64,000 nt of DNA from JAHEYG01 sp040403535 (GTDB taxonomy: Bacteria > Bacteroidota > Bacteroidia > B-17B0 > Aurantibacillaceae): NCBI GenBank assembly GCA_040403535.1, contig JBBAKL010000009.1, positions 1-64,000 on the forward strand, read 5' to 3'. The notes under the pieces are model-generated. The model ran no database searches and had not been told where the DNA came from. It saw only the letters and a list, made by a program, of their open reading frames with translations. Positions 37,982 to 46,598 of this stretch are shown here, in pieces. The first letter of the stretch is position 1. Each line of letters starts with the position of its first letter. The position numbers and the translations under genes were made by a program.

Positions 37982-39004
37982 TTCTTCAACGGGAATTGAT
38001 CCTGTTCCGCAATCACCAGAAATTTCTACTTTTCCTGAATTATAAATAACCCCTCTAAAGGGGTTATTTTTTATTAATAAGGGTCCATCCAGGTCAATCC
38101 AGTTAACTGCAGCTGAAATTTGTGCAGCAGCAGAAATGGCGCAAGAACTTTCGGTCATACAGCCCAGATTTATTTTTAAACCCAATTGATTGGCTTCATG
38201 AATAATTTTTACTGCTTCAAATAAGCCGGTACATTTCATAAGCTTAATATTGATTCCTGTAAAAGAATCTTTAACTATTGCTAAATCAGAAAAACGTTTA
38301 AAGCTTTCGTCTGCAATAACCGGTAAATGTGTGCGCTGAGTTACCCATGCCATATCTGCAATATTCTCTTTAGGCATTGGTTGCTCAACAAACAAAACAT
38401 TTTTATCCTCAAGCCATTTCATCATTTCCAGAGCTTTATATTTATCTGTCCAACCTTGATTGACATCTACTACCATTGGCTTAGATGAATAATTACGAAT
38501 GGTTGTAATTATTTTTTTATCGTTTTCATGTCCCAGCTTAATCTTAAGAATATTGAAGTCAGCAAACTCATCCAGTTTCTGTGAAATTAAATTTAAATCG
38601 CCTATGCTTATGGTAACGGATGTGTTTTTAGGCGCAGGCTTCTCCAAACCAAAAAATTCAAATATGGTTTTGTTATGAGCTTTTGAAAATAAATCTGATA
38701 ATGCAATATCGATACCGGCTTTGGCTGCGTTATTGTTTAACTCAATCTGATCAATTTCTTTCAAAATATCAACCGGATCCGAAGCAAGTGAATGTTTACT
38801 TAGAATATTACTAGCCTTATTAAAAAACGAAATAACACTTTCCTGTGTCTCACCTAAATAAGGAGGCAGTGAAGATTCTCCATACCCTGTAATACCATCA
38901 CATTCAATTTTAGAAAACACAACATCAGTTTTAGTACGTGTGCCGTAGGATAAACCAAAAGGATGAATAAACTGTAGTGAATATGGAAGATAGAATAGTT
39001 TCAC
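37943..39004 (-). CDS. Enolase-superfamily dipeptide epimerase (L-Ala-D/L-Glu epimerase-like)
   Basis: The protein has 353 aa, a usual family length. The N-terminal capping domain is followed by a TIM barrel. Visible residues: ILKIKLG (KxK acid/base), VDVNQGW, FVEQP and ADES as metal ligands, the second catalytic Lys in NIKLMKCTG, and the DLDGP substrate motif that marks the dipeptide epimerases. The likely job is epimerising L-Ala-L/D-Glu from cell-wall recycling. It is the last gene of the minus-strand glycan operon, 2 bases from the WecE-type gene, and converges on pyrH with a 39-base overlap. The pyrH terminator hairpin lies within its last codons. Confidence 0.85.
   Translation of the reverse strand: MKLFYLPYSLQFIHPFGLSYGTRTKTDVVFSKIECDGITGYGESSLPPYLGETQESVISFFNKASNILSKHSLASDPVDILKEIDQIELNNNAAKAGIDIALSDLFSKAHNKTIFEFFGLEKPAPKNTSVTISIGDLNLISQKLDEFADFNILKIKLGHENDKKIITTIRNYSSKPMVVDVNQGWTDKYKALEMMKWLEDKNVLFVEQPMPKENIADMAWVTQRTHLPVIADESFKRFSDLAIVKDSFTGINIKLMKCTGLFEAVKIIHEANQLGLKINLGCMTESSCAISAAAQISAAVNWIDLDGPLLIKNNPFRGVIYNSGKVEISGDCGTGSIPVEELHFNQCSNLIST
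38044..38073 (+). terminator. Terminator hairpin of pyrH, inside the opposing coding region
   Basis: AAATAACCCCT with AGGGGTTATTT around a CTAA-type loop, followed by T-rich sequence on the plus strand. On the minus strand the same bases encode the NNPFRGVI part of the epimerase. It lies about 65 bases beyond the pyrH stop. Confidence 0.8.
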
Positions 39005-39006
39005 AA

Positions 39007-40152
39007 TTACTTTTTCAATTCTGTATAGTAGTCTGAAATCAATTTACAAATAAAGTGAATGTCATCAGAAGTTAATTCATAATAAAGAGGTAAGCGTAAT
39101 AAGCAATCGCTGAATCTGTCGCTGTTTGGCAATTCCCTTCCATCACCTTTATTTAAATAATACGGACTTTTATGTAACGACAGATAATGAAAAACAGCCA
39201 TCACGTTATGATTTTTTAGATGCTCTATTAGTCCTGATCTTTCCTCAAGATTCCGGCATACAATATAGAACATATGCGAATTGTTTGTTGCATAATCCGG
39301 AATTACCGGCATTGTAAAATATCCCTTAATGGAAAGTGGTTGTAATAATTTTAAATAATGCTCCCAGATTTGTTTTCGTTTGTTTTGTATGTCCTCAATT
39401 TTTTCAAGTTGAGCATACAAAAAAGCGGCAATAATATCGGATGGTAAAAAAGAAGAGCCAATATCTACCCAGCCATATTTATCAATTTCCCCCCTAAAAA
39501 ATTGCGAACGGTTTGTGCCTTTTTCACGTATTATTTCTGCTCTGTTAATAAATGACTCGTCATTCAAAACTATCATTCCGCCTTCTCCGGAAATAACATT
39601 TTTTGTTTCATGGAATGAAAAAGCCGACATATGACCTATAGAACCTAATGGCTTACTTTTATAAAAACTTTCAATAGCCTGAGCAGCATCTTCTACAACG
39701 TACAAATTGTGTTTTTTAGCGATGCTCATAATTTTATCCATATCGCATGCAATTCCGGCATAATGAACCGGAACTATTGCTTTTGTTTTAGGGGTAATAA
39801 GTGCTTCCATTTTATCCGCGTCCATATTAGGATTATCGGAATAACTGTCGCAAAAAACAATTTTTGCCCCACGCAGTACAAAAGCGTTTACGGTTGAAAC
39901 AAATGTATAAGCCGGCGCAATTACTTCATCACCCTCTTTAATATTAAGTAACAGGGCAGCCATTTCTAGCGCATCGGTACAAGAAGTGGTTAAGAGTACT
40001 TTTTTAAACCTAAAGCGTTTCTCAAAAAACTCATGACACTTCTTTGTATAAATACCATCACCCGAAATTTTAATACTTGAAACAGCATCTTTTATATACT
40101 CCGTTTCGTTTCCTGTGAAATATGGTTTATTGAAGGTAATCCGTTTATTCAT
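39007..40152 (-). CDS. wecE: dTDP-4-oxo-6-deoxyglucose transaminase (WecE/RffA type, DegT family)
   Basis: The protein has 381 aa, a PLP-dependent sugar aminotransferase. The N-terminus FNKPYFTGNETEYIKDAV and the active-site segment AFSFHETKNVISGEGG, with the Schiff-base Lys in FHETKN, are characteristic of WecE/RffA. That enzyme makes dTDP-4-amino-4,6-dideoxygalactose (Fuc4N precursor). The RffC acetyltransferase that follows in enterobacteria is not next to it; a SAM methyltransferase is, suggesting a methylated or otherwise modified amino sugar. No dTDP-sugar genes (rmlAB) are in view. Spacing to both neighbours is 1-2 bases. Confidence 0.85.
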   Translation of the reverse strand: MNKRITFNKPYFTGNETEYIKDAVSSIKISGDGIYTKKCHEFFEKRFRFKKVLLTTSCTDALEMAALLLNIKEGDEVIAPAYTFVSTVNAFVLRGAKIVFCDSYSDNPNMDADKMEALITPKTKAIVPVHYAGIACDMDKIMSIAKKHNLYVVEDAAQAIESFYKSKPLGSIGHMSAFSFHETKNVISGEGGMIVLNDESFINRAEIIREKGTNRSQFFRGEIDKYGWVDIGSSFLPSDIIAAFLYAQLEKIEDIQNKRKQIWEHYLKLLQPLSIKGYFTMPVIPDYATNNSHMFYIVCRNLEERSGLIEHLKNHNVMAVFHYLSLHKSPYYLNKGDGRELPNSDRFSDCLLRLPLYYELTSDDIHFICKLISDYYTELKK

Positions 40153-40153
40153 T

Positions 40154-41107
40154 TTATAATTTACTAGTTTCTAATTTAGAAGCATTAATAACGTAATAAG
40201 CATACTTATTTTTCTTTTTAAAGCGCCAATTTTTAAAGCTAAAGTATAGGCTTAACAAACCTATTGCATTACATAGTTTGTAGATGATTGAAGCTTTATA
40301 ATAATATACATATACACTGTTTTCATGTACCCAACCTTGTCCAAATAATCTGTAATATCCATTCACATAGGAAAACGAATCTTCCTTTGTTGGTTTTGAT
40401 AATAATTTATACGGACTGTTCTCATCCGGATAATCATAAACTTTAGTGTCAATTTCTGCTTTTATTACAGGAAATTTTAAATAAAGCTGCATGAAAATAG
40501 ATTGGTAGTTTACTTCTTCAATAGAAATAATCTCAAATCCTTTTCTTCTTAGCAAATCGGCAAAATAAGATGTTTTATACATCTTGAGAATTGGCATGTT
40601 AGACGGTTTAGTCTCATTATAAACATTCTCTTCTGTTAGAAATCCATCCGATATAATCAATTCATTATTACACGCATTAGCTAAATTATCCAATGCCAAT
40701 TCGATATTGTCTAGCCAATTTACAACATGATTCACTAATACAACATCGAATTTTTGGTTTAATTCCGAAAGATGATAAATTCCTTTGGTGTGAATTGCAA
40801 TATTAGACTTAAATAAATCCTTTAACAAGTTAATGCCTTTATATGACCATCCGTTTTCCATCGAATCAACACTTTCTTTATAAAGATCACTGGCAACAAC
40901 TTTTTTAGCACCTTTTTTCTCAGCTAAAAAAGAAAACAGACCATCATTAGATCCAATATCTAAAAAAGATTTATTTCTAACTTCAGGAAAATTGAATTTT
41001 TCCCAATAAGATTCGTTTATTTTCCCACCCGTAGAATAATTATTATCCAGTTTAATGTCTTGACGCCAATAATGGTAAGAAAATATTTTTTTTAGTTCAG
41101 AATTCAT
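40154..41107 (-). CDS. SAM-dependent methyltransferase (class I)
   Basis: The protein has 317 aa. Motif I is FLDIGSNDGLFSF (about residues 43-55), and an acidic residue ends the next strand (VVASDLY). A VLVNHVVNWLDN segment fits motif IV. The fold is Rossmann-type as in the Methyltransf_11/DUF1698 group; the acceptor is not evident. Overlapping the upstream gene by 4 bases (ATGA) and sitting one base from wecE, it probably methylates a sugar of the glycan made by this locus. Confidence 0.75.
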   Translation of the reverse strand: MNSELKKIFSYHYWRQDIKLDNNYSTGGKINESYWEKFNFPEVRNKSFLDIGSNDGLFSFLAEKKGAKKVVASDLYKESVDSMENGWSYKGINLLKDLFKSNIAIHTKGIYHLSELNQKFDVVLVNHVVNWLDNIELALDNLANACNNELIISDGFLTEENVYNETKPSNMPILKMYKTSYFADLLRRKGFEIISIEEVNYQSIFMQLYLKFPVIKAEIDTKVYDYPDENSPYKLLSKPTKEDSFSYVNGYYRLFGQGWVHENSVYVYYYKASIIYKLCNAIGLLSLYFSFKNWRFKKKNKYAYYVINASKLETSKL

Positions 41108-42348
41108 GTGAGCTGAAAGGTTGAACGAATAATGTTGCTTAATTCGTGCTTATTATTTATAAAAAACAAATAATCGGATTTATAATTTAAAGGAAAATCA
41201 TTCTCTCTATAGTATACAATTGCTGATTTACGTTTAGCGAAAGCTCTTTCGAAAACAAGGGTAGTCATATAACAAACAGAAAGATAATTTTCATCAAATA
41301 ATTGATTTGACTTTTTAGAAGAATTATTAATAGTAAAATCAATGTCTTTTAAATGTTTTTTATAGTGTGTCTTCAATTCCTGCATCTTATTATTAAAGAA
41401 GGAAATCTCACGGGGATGCGGATAAATAATCAGATGAATCTGAGGAGAATTAATCAACAGTTCGTTCAGATCACTAAGTATTACATTTTCATTCTTTTCA
41501 ATATCTGTTCCCTGATCAATATGGCCTAAAGCATTTCTTACCCATCCGCCTGTTGACAAGAAACCAATTGTGCTATTGATTTTTGCTGTATTGGTATAGA
41601 GTTCTTTTACCAGAAAAAAGTTTTCCGGTTCTCCCATTCGGATGGTATCATAGTGAATAGTTTCTTTAAAGCGTTTAACTTCCTCGTACTGATAATCCGA
41701 ACATAATACAAGCTCATTACAGATAATGATCTTATTCCATTTATATAAGGGGACTTCAGATGTAACACAACTAACTTTTATTTGATTTTTTTGGAGAAAA
41801 AAAGACAAAAACGCATTATTGGTATCATAAGCAGAAAAAATAGTAATCTCGTACCTTCCGCTTTTGGCCATTAGAACACTTATGTTACATGTTATCAATA
41901 GATTTAACAAGACAAATGCAATTCCGCTTTTATCCTTTTTAAACAAACCTAATAAAACAATACTTAACTGGATCGGCAGTGTTATAATTAAAAAAGAAAT
42001 TTTATGAAGCAGACTATTGAAACCGGAACATTTTTCAGCGGAGACAAAATGAATCGATTCACTGGACGGATGAATTGATTTATAATAATTTATCCGGTGG
42101 TTTTTACTTGCTTCATTTAAATCAAAGATGACACAATTTCCAAAAAGCTCTTTTGGTATATCATTACTCTTTTTACGATAAATCATTAAAACACCTGAAA
42201 TAACAGTTTTATAATGATAACGATCTATTTCCTTCACGTTAAAGCTGGTATTGCACAATTTCTCGAATGCAAGAGAGTATTTGTTCTTAAAATTAAACAG
42301 ATAAGACAAAAAGCATTGAAAATAATACAAACCAACTTTTAAGATCAT
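41104..42348 (-). CDS. Unrecognised GT-B-like protein with HP motif; candidate nonulosonate (sialyl) transferase
   Basis: The protein has 414 aa and I cannot place it in a named family with certainty. It has a hydrophobic helix around residues 125-155, then a C-terminal half with HLIIYPHPREISFF near residue 300 and an S-x-x-Y-x-T-T segment (SVCYMTTLVFERAF) near 365. An HP motif followed by a Ser/Thr motif is the CMP-binding pattern of bacterial sialyltransferases and polysialyltransferases. The acidic D/E-D/E-G motif of those families was not seen. It is the transferase-like gene nearest the nonulosonate module, overlapping the KdsC-like phosphatase gene by 4 bases. Function by context only. 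Confidence 0.5.
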   Translation of the reverse strand: MILKVGLYYFQCFLSYLFNFKNKYSLAFEKLCNTSFNVKEIDRYHYKTVISGVLMIYRKKSNDIPKELFGNCVIFDLNEASKNHRINYYKSIHPSSESIHFVSAEKCSGFNSLLHKISFLIITLPIQLSIVLLGLFKKDKSGIAFVLLNLLITCNISVLMAKSGRYEITIFSAYDTNNAFLSFFLQKNQIKVSCVTSEVPLYKWNKIIICNELVLCSDYQYEEVKRFKETIHYDTIRMGEPENFFLVKELYTNTAKINSTIGFLSTGGWVRNALGHIDQGTDIEKNENVILSDLNELLINSPQIHLIIYPHPREISFFNNKMQELKTHYKKHLKDIDFTINNSSKKSNQLFDENYLSVCYMTTLVFERAFAKRKSAIVYYRENDFPLNYKSDYLFFINNKHELSNIIRSTFQLT

Positions 42349-42848
42349 AAAGATCCCAGTTTACTTAGAATTTCAGTGTACGAATAATTACTCAGCAATA
42401 TTTTCTCAACGAATTCGCGGAATGCTCCCTCTCCTCCGTTTTTTTCTGTCACAATGTCTGCCATTTGTTTGATGAATTTTATTCCGTTATTTGGTGTGCC
42501 TTTTATTCCTACCATTTGCATCAATTTTATATCATTGATATCATCTCCGATATAAGCCACCTCGCTCCAACTAATATTCTTTGATTTCAAATATGCCTCA
42601 ATAACTAATAACTTATCTGAAACTCCCATAAAATATTTATCTATTTTCAACTTCTCACACCGACGTTTTACAATCTCAGTATTTTCACCCGTTACAACCA
42701 CCACTTCAATACCGAAAGCACGGCACATTGCAACTCCCCAACTGTCAGATGTGTTAAATTTCTTCCACTCATTATTTCCCTGATCGTAGTACATTCCGCC
42801 ATCGGTCCATACACCATCAATATCGGTTAAAACTATTTTAGGTATCAT
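42345..42848 (-). CDS. HAD phosphatase of the KdsC / acylneuraminate-9-phosphatase type
   Basis: The protein has 167 aa, the small cap-less C0 HAD size of KdsC. Motif I is LTDIDGVWTDGGM (nucleophile Asp plus the DGVxTDG signature of KdsC), motif II VVVTGENTE, motif III Lys in the VSDKLLVIEAYL segment, and motif IV AYIGDDINDI. It hydrolyses a sugar-acid phosphate (KDO-8-P or a nonulosonate-9-P in this family). A NANS-like synthase stands two genes upstream, so a nonulosonate-9-phosphate is the likely substrate here. It could instead be an ordinary KdsC. Confidence 0.85.
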   Translation of the reverse strand: MIPKIVLTDIDGVWTDGGMYYDQGNNEWKKFNTSDSWGVAMCRAFGIEVVVVTGENTEIVKRRCEKLKIDKYFMGVSDKLLVIEAYLKSKNISWSEVAYIGDDINDIKLMQMVGIKGTPNNGIKFIKQMADIVTEKNGGEGAFREFVEKILLSNYSYTEILSKLGSL

Positions 42849-42852
42849 TTTA

Positions 42853-43455
42853 CTATTTTAATATTCTTACTGGAACGCCAACAGCTATTGAATTATCTGG
42901 TACATTTTCCATACATACGGCGTTGGCGCCTATAATTGCATTATTGCCAATATTGATTCCGCCTAAAATTTTTGCCCCTGAATATATAATTACATTATTC
43001 ATGATAGTTGGGCGCATATTGTTTTTATCTCCTAATGTGACATTTTGGTGGATTAAAAGGTTATCACCTATTTTACATCTTGCTCCAATAACAGTCCCAA
43101 GTCCGTGATTTATTTTTAGTCCCTTGCCTATATCTGCTGAAAAGTAAATTTCGAATCCGGAAATTAATCTACCGAGGTTACTATACTTACCAGCAACAGA
43201 TTCACTATTGGCTAAATAATAATAACGCGCAACTCTATAAAGAAGAATTCCAATCAATTCAATTCTTGAAGTAAGTTTCTCTTCTTCCACTAGATTACTT
43301 TCATTAAAATATCTTTTATAATCATAATTGAACAACTCTAGTATAGTCTTGAAAGCAACTTTATCATCAAAATTAATATCATCATGTTTAATAATACTTT
43401 TTGAAAACAAAAATTTAAACAAACTTCCTAAATTGTCTTCTGTAATTAAACTCAT
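42853..43455 (-). CDS. Serine-acetyltransferase-like hexapeptide acyltransferase
   Basis: The protein has 200 aa. An alpha-helical N-terminal half precedes a left-handed beta-helix (from about residue 105) with the CysE-like signature GLGTVIGARCKIGDNLLIHQNVTLG, split here across 25 positions, and a VPDNSIAVGVPVRIL end. By domain it belongs with serine O-acetyltransferases. Location between NeuB-type synthases and the phosphatase makes an O-acetyltransferase acting on the nonulosonic acid or its precursor more likely than cysteine synthesis. It overlaps the NANS-like gene by 4 bases. Confidence 0.75.
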   Translation of the reverse strand: MSLITEDNLGSLFKFLFSKSIIKHDDINFDDKVAFKTILELFNYDYKRYFNESNLVEEEKLTSRIELIGILLYRVARYYYLANSESVAGKYSNLGRLISGFEIYFSADIGKGLKINHGLGTVIGARCKIGDNLLIHQNVTLGDKNNMRPTIMNNVIIYSGAKILGGINIGNNAIIGANAVCMENVPDNSIAVGVPVRILK

Positions 43456-44486
43456 TGTATCAAGGATGGATAAATTATTTCATCTTTTTCAATATCATTC
43501 ACCGCTTTTTTACCAATGATCAAGTTTTTATCAATCCATTTTATACCATCACCTGGTGATAGTAAATGAATGTCACTTTCAGTAATTATCTCTCCCTTTA
43601 TAATCTTACGATTGGTTGCAATAGATCTTTCAAGCTTTTCTTTTGCTGACTTTACCGAAGGGTCGATAAATATTTTTTCTTCGCCAAACGACATTTCAAG
43701 AACTCTTAAATCTCGCACCATCCTTTTAATTCCATCAATCCCCAATGATCCTGCCTGATCTGTGCCTTTCATTCTCCTATCTATTGTTATATGCTTTTCA
43801 ATAATTTTTGCGCCCATTGCTGCTGCGGCTACAGGTGCAGAAATCCCGATCGTGTGATCAGAATAACCAATCACATATTGACCATAATTTTTAATTAAAT
43901 AAATGATGGTATTTAAATTTGCGTTTTTAGGCTCAGTAGGGTATTGAGAAACGCAATGCAGAATAGAAATATCAGAGTGATGCTTAGCTATTACATTCAA
44001 TGCATTATCCAACTCTTCCTTTCCTGCCATACCTGTCGATAAGATAATAGGAATTTTTGTTTCTGCTAAAGCGTTCAGAAGTGGCAAATTAGTTAAATCC
44101 CTGCTTGCTACTTTTAATTTATCGGGTGTAAATAATTTTAATAACGACAAACAACCAACTGCGCATAAGGTCTCGACAAAATCTAAATTGTATTGCTTGG
44201 CATATTTGTAACATTCGTGATGCTGCTCATCCGACAATTCCAAAAAAGTTCTGTGCTCACCGTAGGTTTTCCCAAAAGAATGTGGCGAATTATATGGCCT
44301 TGCCATTTGTGATGCCGACAATTCTTCCGCTAAATCGCGCTTCGTCATTTTAACCGCATCCATTGGCTTCAGATTTAAATTAAACAGATCCTCATGTATG
44401 GGACGGGCTGCAGCATCAATGATCAATTTTGCAATATCAAGAGAACCATTATGATTCTGCCCTATTTCTCCAATAATATATACCAT
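43452..44486 (-). CDS. NeuB/NANS-family nonulosonate synthase (9-phosphate-synthase-like) with SAF domain
   Basis: The protein has 344 aa. It condenses phosphoenolpyruvate with an N-acyl sugar. TIM barrel: IIGEIGQNHNG start, GYSDHTIG and EKHIT metal and substrate motifs. A C-terminal SAF (antifreeze-like) domain covers about 285-344. The segment RPYNSPHSFGKTYGEHR is very like the corresponding part of animal NANS (Neu5Ac-9-P synthase), which uses the 6-phosphorylated sugar. With the HAD phosphatase nearby this suggests a 9-phosphate route as in Bacteroides KDN/Neu5Ac synthesis. The exact product (Neu5Ac, KDN or another) cannot be read. Gap to the next gene is 4 bases. Confidence 0.85.
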   Translation of the reverse strand: MVYIIGEIGQNHNGSLDIAKLIIDAAARPIHEDLFNLNLKPMDAVKMTKRDLAEELSASQMARPYNSPHSFGKTYGEHRTFLELSDEQHHECYKYAKQYNLDFVETLCAVGCLSLLKLFTPDKLKVASRDLTNLPLLNALAETKIPIILSTGMAGKEELDNALNVIAKHHSDISILHCVSQYPTEPKNANLNTIIYLIKNYGQYVIGYSDHTIGISAPVAAAAMGAKIIEKHITIDRRMKGTDQAGSLGIDGIKRMVRDLRVLEMSFGEEKIFIDPSVKSAKEKLERSIATNRKIIKGEIITESDIHLLSPGDGIKWIDKNLIIGKKAVNDIEKDEIIYPSLIQ

Positions 44487-44490
44487 CTTA

Positions 44491-46155
44491 CTATAATTTA
44501 TAGGTTTCTCTGTGAACGTAGTTAGTTGTATCGATTAATTTCATGTAATCGCTATAAAGAATCGTTACACCACCAGGTAGTTTAATAGATTTACTTACAT
44601 CTACCACGTGTTTATCAGTAACATTATCGATAATATCTTTCAATTGTATCTTATTATAATCATCCTTATTTATTTTATTTAATACGGAACTTGCATGTTC
44701 ATAATCTTCCGGATAATCAATACTCAGATTTACATATTTCACAAAAGGTTTATCAGAAGCGAAATCGATGCAAGCTTTTTTACATGAATCATCTTTTAAA
44801 ACAAACCATGATAGATACTCACTAACGAATGGATCTTCCATTTCTAGATAAAGCTTCCACAGGTAACTGGTTTTAAAAAGCTCAGCACTAACACCAAATG
44901 GCACATTATTAACGCGAACATAATCCACATCGTGTTGCTGAAATATCTCCACCATTTTATCCATCAATTTAGGATCCGTGAAGGGGTTATCACCGGTGAC
45001 TCTGAATATTGCTGCAGACTTATTCTTATAGGCGACTTCAATTAAACGGTCGATCACACTTTCCGGATGTCCGGTGTACAATGGAAGTTTTTTGTCATCA
45101 AACAATTTGACTAGAGGTGCATCATCAGCATGATAACTAGTTGCCAGTTCTATATGTTGTATTAACTTACAATTTGTTTTTAAACGATGATATAACGAAA
45201 CGATTAACTCATTTTCTCCAAATGGTTTTAATACTTTAAGTTTTAATCTTTGTGATTTCAAACGCGCTATCAAAGCTGCAGTAACATTACCATTGTTGAA
45301 GCCGTGTATTTCATCTTCTATACTTGTTCTTCCCGTGTTATCACGTTTATAAATACCATTTCCGAGGTGCTTTTTAAATAAAATGTTGCGATAATTTTTT
45401 TCCGATTTAACCGGATGCTTGACAGCGACACCTAATGATTGTTCGTAGTGTTTAAGCGTACTAACCATTATGCCCATTTCATTCGGCTCCAGTGAAACCT
45501 GATAATCAAAATGCCTGTCGCTTCGCTTTATGGTGATATGTTTTTCAATATAACTACAACCCAGAGCCATTGCCATACATGGCATTATCTGAGTATCCAA
45601 ACTATGATCAGCAAAACCAACCGGCAAACTGTATTGCTTCTTCAGATAATTTAATGCCAGTAAATTATGTTCATCCGATTCGGTAGGATAATTACTAAAA
45701 CCATGAAACAAGCATTCAATAATCTCCGAAAATTTCTCAACTGCCAGTTTTACTTCAAAATCGGTACTGCATTGTGTTTCCAATATAACTTTACAATCTT
45801 TTTTATCCTTGATGTATTGCAAAAAAGGAACGTTTGTTAAATCCGTTCCGTGTATCTTAACCAGTCTGAACCCGTAATTGTAAGCTAAATCAAAGGAAGC
45901 TTTTTCTAAAGTGCATGGAATTAGCGGCAGATTAATGGTTTTACAATAATCAAATAGTTCAACCCATTGGTTGGTGGTAAACTCGGTGTCTTTATAAAGT
46001 TGATACTTAGAATACTCTTTTGTGCAAAATTCCTCTACGTTCATCATTTGAACTGTGAAATAATCAGCACCTGAATTTTTAGCAGCCTGGGCTAGTTCTT
46101 TCAGGTAATTAAAATTTCCCTGATGATTGTAGGCGCTTTCGGCAATAACTTTCAT
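44491..46155 (-). CDS. Fusion: NeuB-like synthase domain + SpsF-like cytidylyltransferase domain
   Basis: The protein has 554 aa. Residues 1 to about 285 form a NeuB-type barrel (AESAYNHQGN at the start, GFADHSLD, EKHITIKRSDRHFDYQVSLEP) without a SAF domain. From about 288 a nucleotidyltransferase of the SpsF/CMP-KDO-synthetase-like type begins (ALIARLKSQRLKLKVL, later RVTGDNPFTDPKLM). The Arg-x-x-Ser-x-Arg-Leu...Lys pattern of the nucleotide loop is kept. One chain may thus make a nonulosonic acid and activate it with CMP. It overlaps yhcH by 4 bases and is followed by the NANS-like gene. Alternative: the N-terminal domain is a divergent, inactive or regulatory paralog. Confidence 0.8.
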   Translation of the reverse strand: MKVIAESAYNHQGNFNYLKELAQAAKNSGADYFTVQMMNVEEFCTKEYSKYQLYKDTEFTTNQWVELFDYCKTINLPLIPCTLEKASFDLAYNYGFRLVKIHGTDLTNVPFLQYIKDKKDCKVILETQCSTDFEVKLAVEKFSEIIECLFHGFSNYPTESDEHNLLALNYLKKQYSLPVGFADHSLDTQIMPCMAMALGCSYIEKHITIKRSDRHFDYQVSLEPNEMGIMVSTLKHYEQSLGVAVKHPVKSEKNYRNILFKKHLGNGIYKRDNTGRTSIEDEIHGFNNGNVTAALIARLKSQRLKLKVLKPFGENELIVSLYHRLKTNCKLIQHIELATSYHADDAPLVKLFDDKKLPLYTGHPESVIDRLIEVAYKNKSAAIFRVTGDNPFTDPKLMDKMVEIFQQHDVDYVRVNNVPFGVSAELFKTSYLWKLYLEMEDPFVSEYLSWFVLKDDSCKKACIDFASDKPFVKYVNLSIDYPEDYEHASSVLNKINKDDYNKIQLKDIIDNVTDKHVVDVSKSIKLPGGVTILYSDYMKLIDTTNYVHRETYKL

Positions 46156-46598
46156 ACTTTAAGTTTGAATACTACTTTAAATAAATCAATTGTTTCTAGT
46201 GAGGGAGCATGTGCGTCATCTGGAAATACAATTGCCATGTCATTCTCTTTCAATTGTATTGAGTTGTAAGAAGTGTCGTCATGTAGAACATAATCATCCT
46301 TCTCGTTAAATTCACCTCTTTGATCTGTTACTTGAGAAATATCTTTCCATCCAAATTGTTCTGATCCTTTAATTACCCAATGAATATCGATATACTTTTT
46401 ATGTGCTTCCAATGGCTCTACCTTATATTTTTTGTTATCCGGACGCATGACAATAGCAAACAAATCGTCCTCTTTTATTTCTAACTTTCCATTCACTAAT
46501 TTATTTACATCCGTCTTATGAATGAACTCCAACACATCCGATATGTAGGTGTTCATTCCTTGGTATTTTCTGATGCTATTTAGTGTGGTAAGGATCAT
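46152..46598 (-). CDS. YhcH/YjgK/YiaL family protein (DUF386)
   Basis: The protein has 148 aa, full family length. Conserved core: EAHKKYIDIHWVIKGSEQFGW and the C-terminal FPDDAHAPSL, both in the metal-binding cupin of this family. YhcH members accompany sialic-acid and related sugar genes and may act as sugar anomerases or isomerases. Here it lies in a synthesis rather than a breakdown cluster. A damaged copy of its 5' part exists at 53036-53248. It overlaps the NeuB-SpsF gene by 4 bases. Confidence 0.85.
   Translation of the reverse strand: MILTTLNSIRKYQGMNTYISDVLEFIHKTDVNKLVNGKLEIKEDDLFAIVMRPDNKKYKVEPLEAHKKYIDIHWVIKGSEQFGWKDISQVTDQRGEFNEKDDYVLHDDTSYNSIQLKENDMAIVFPDDAHAPSLETIDLFKVVFKLKV

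Noticed and set aside
43452..44486. Assignment as legionaminic acid synthase
   Set aside because: No LegB/C/G-type genes are present, and the NANS-like HSFGKTYGEH segment points to another branch.
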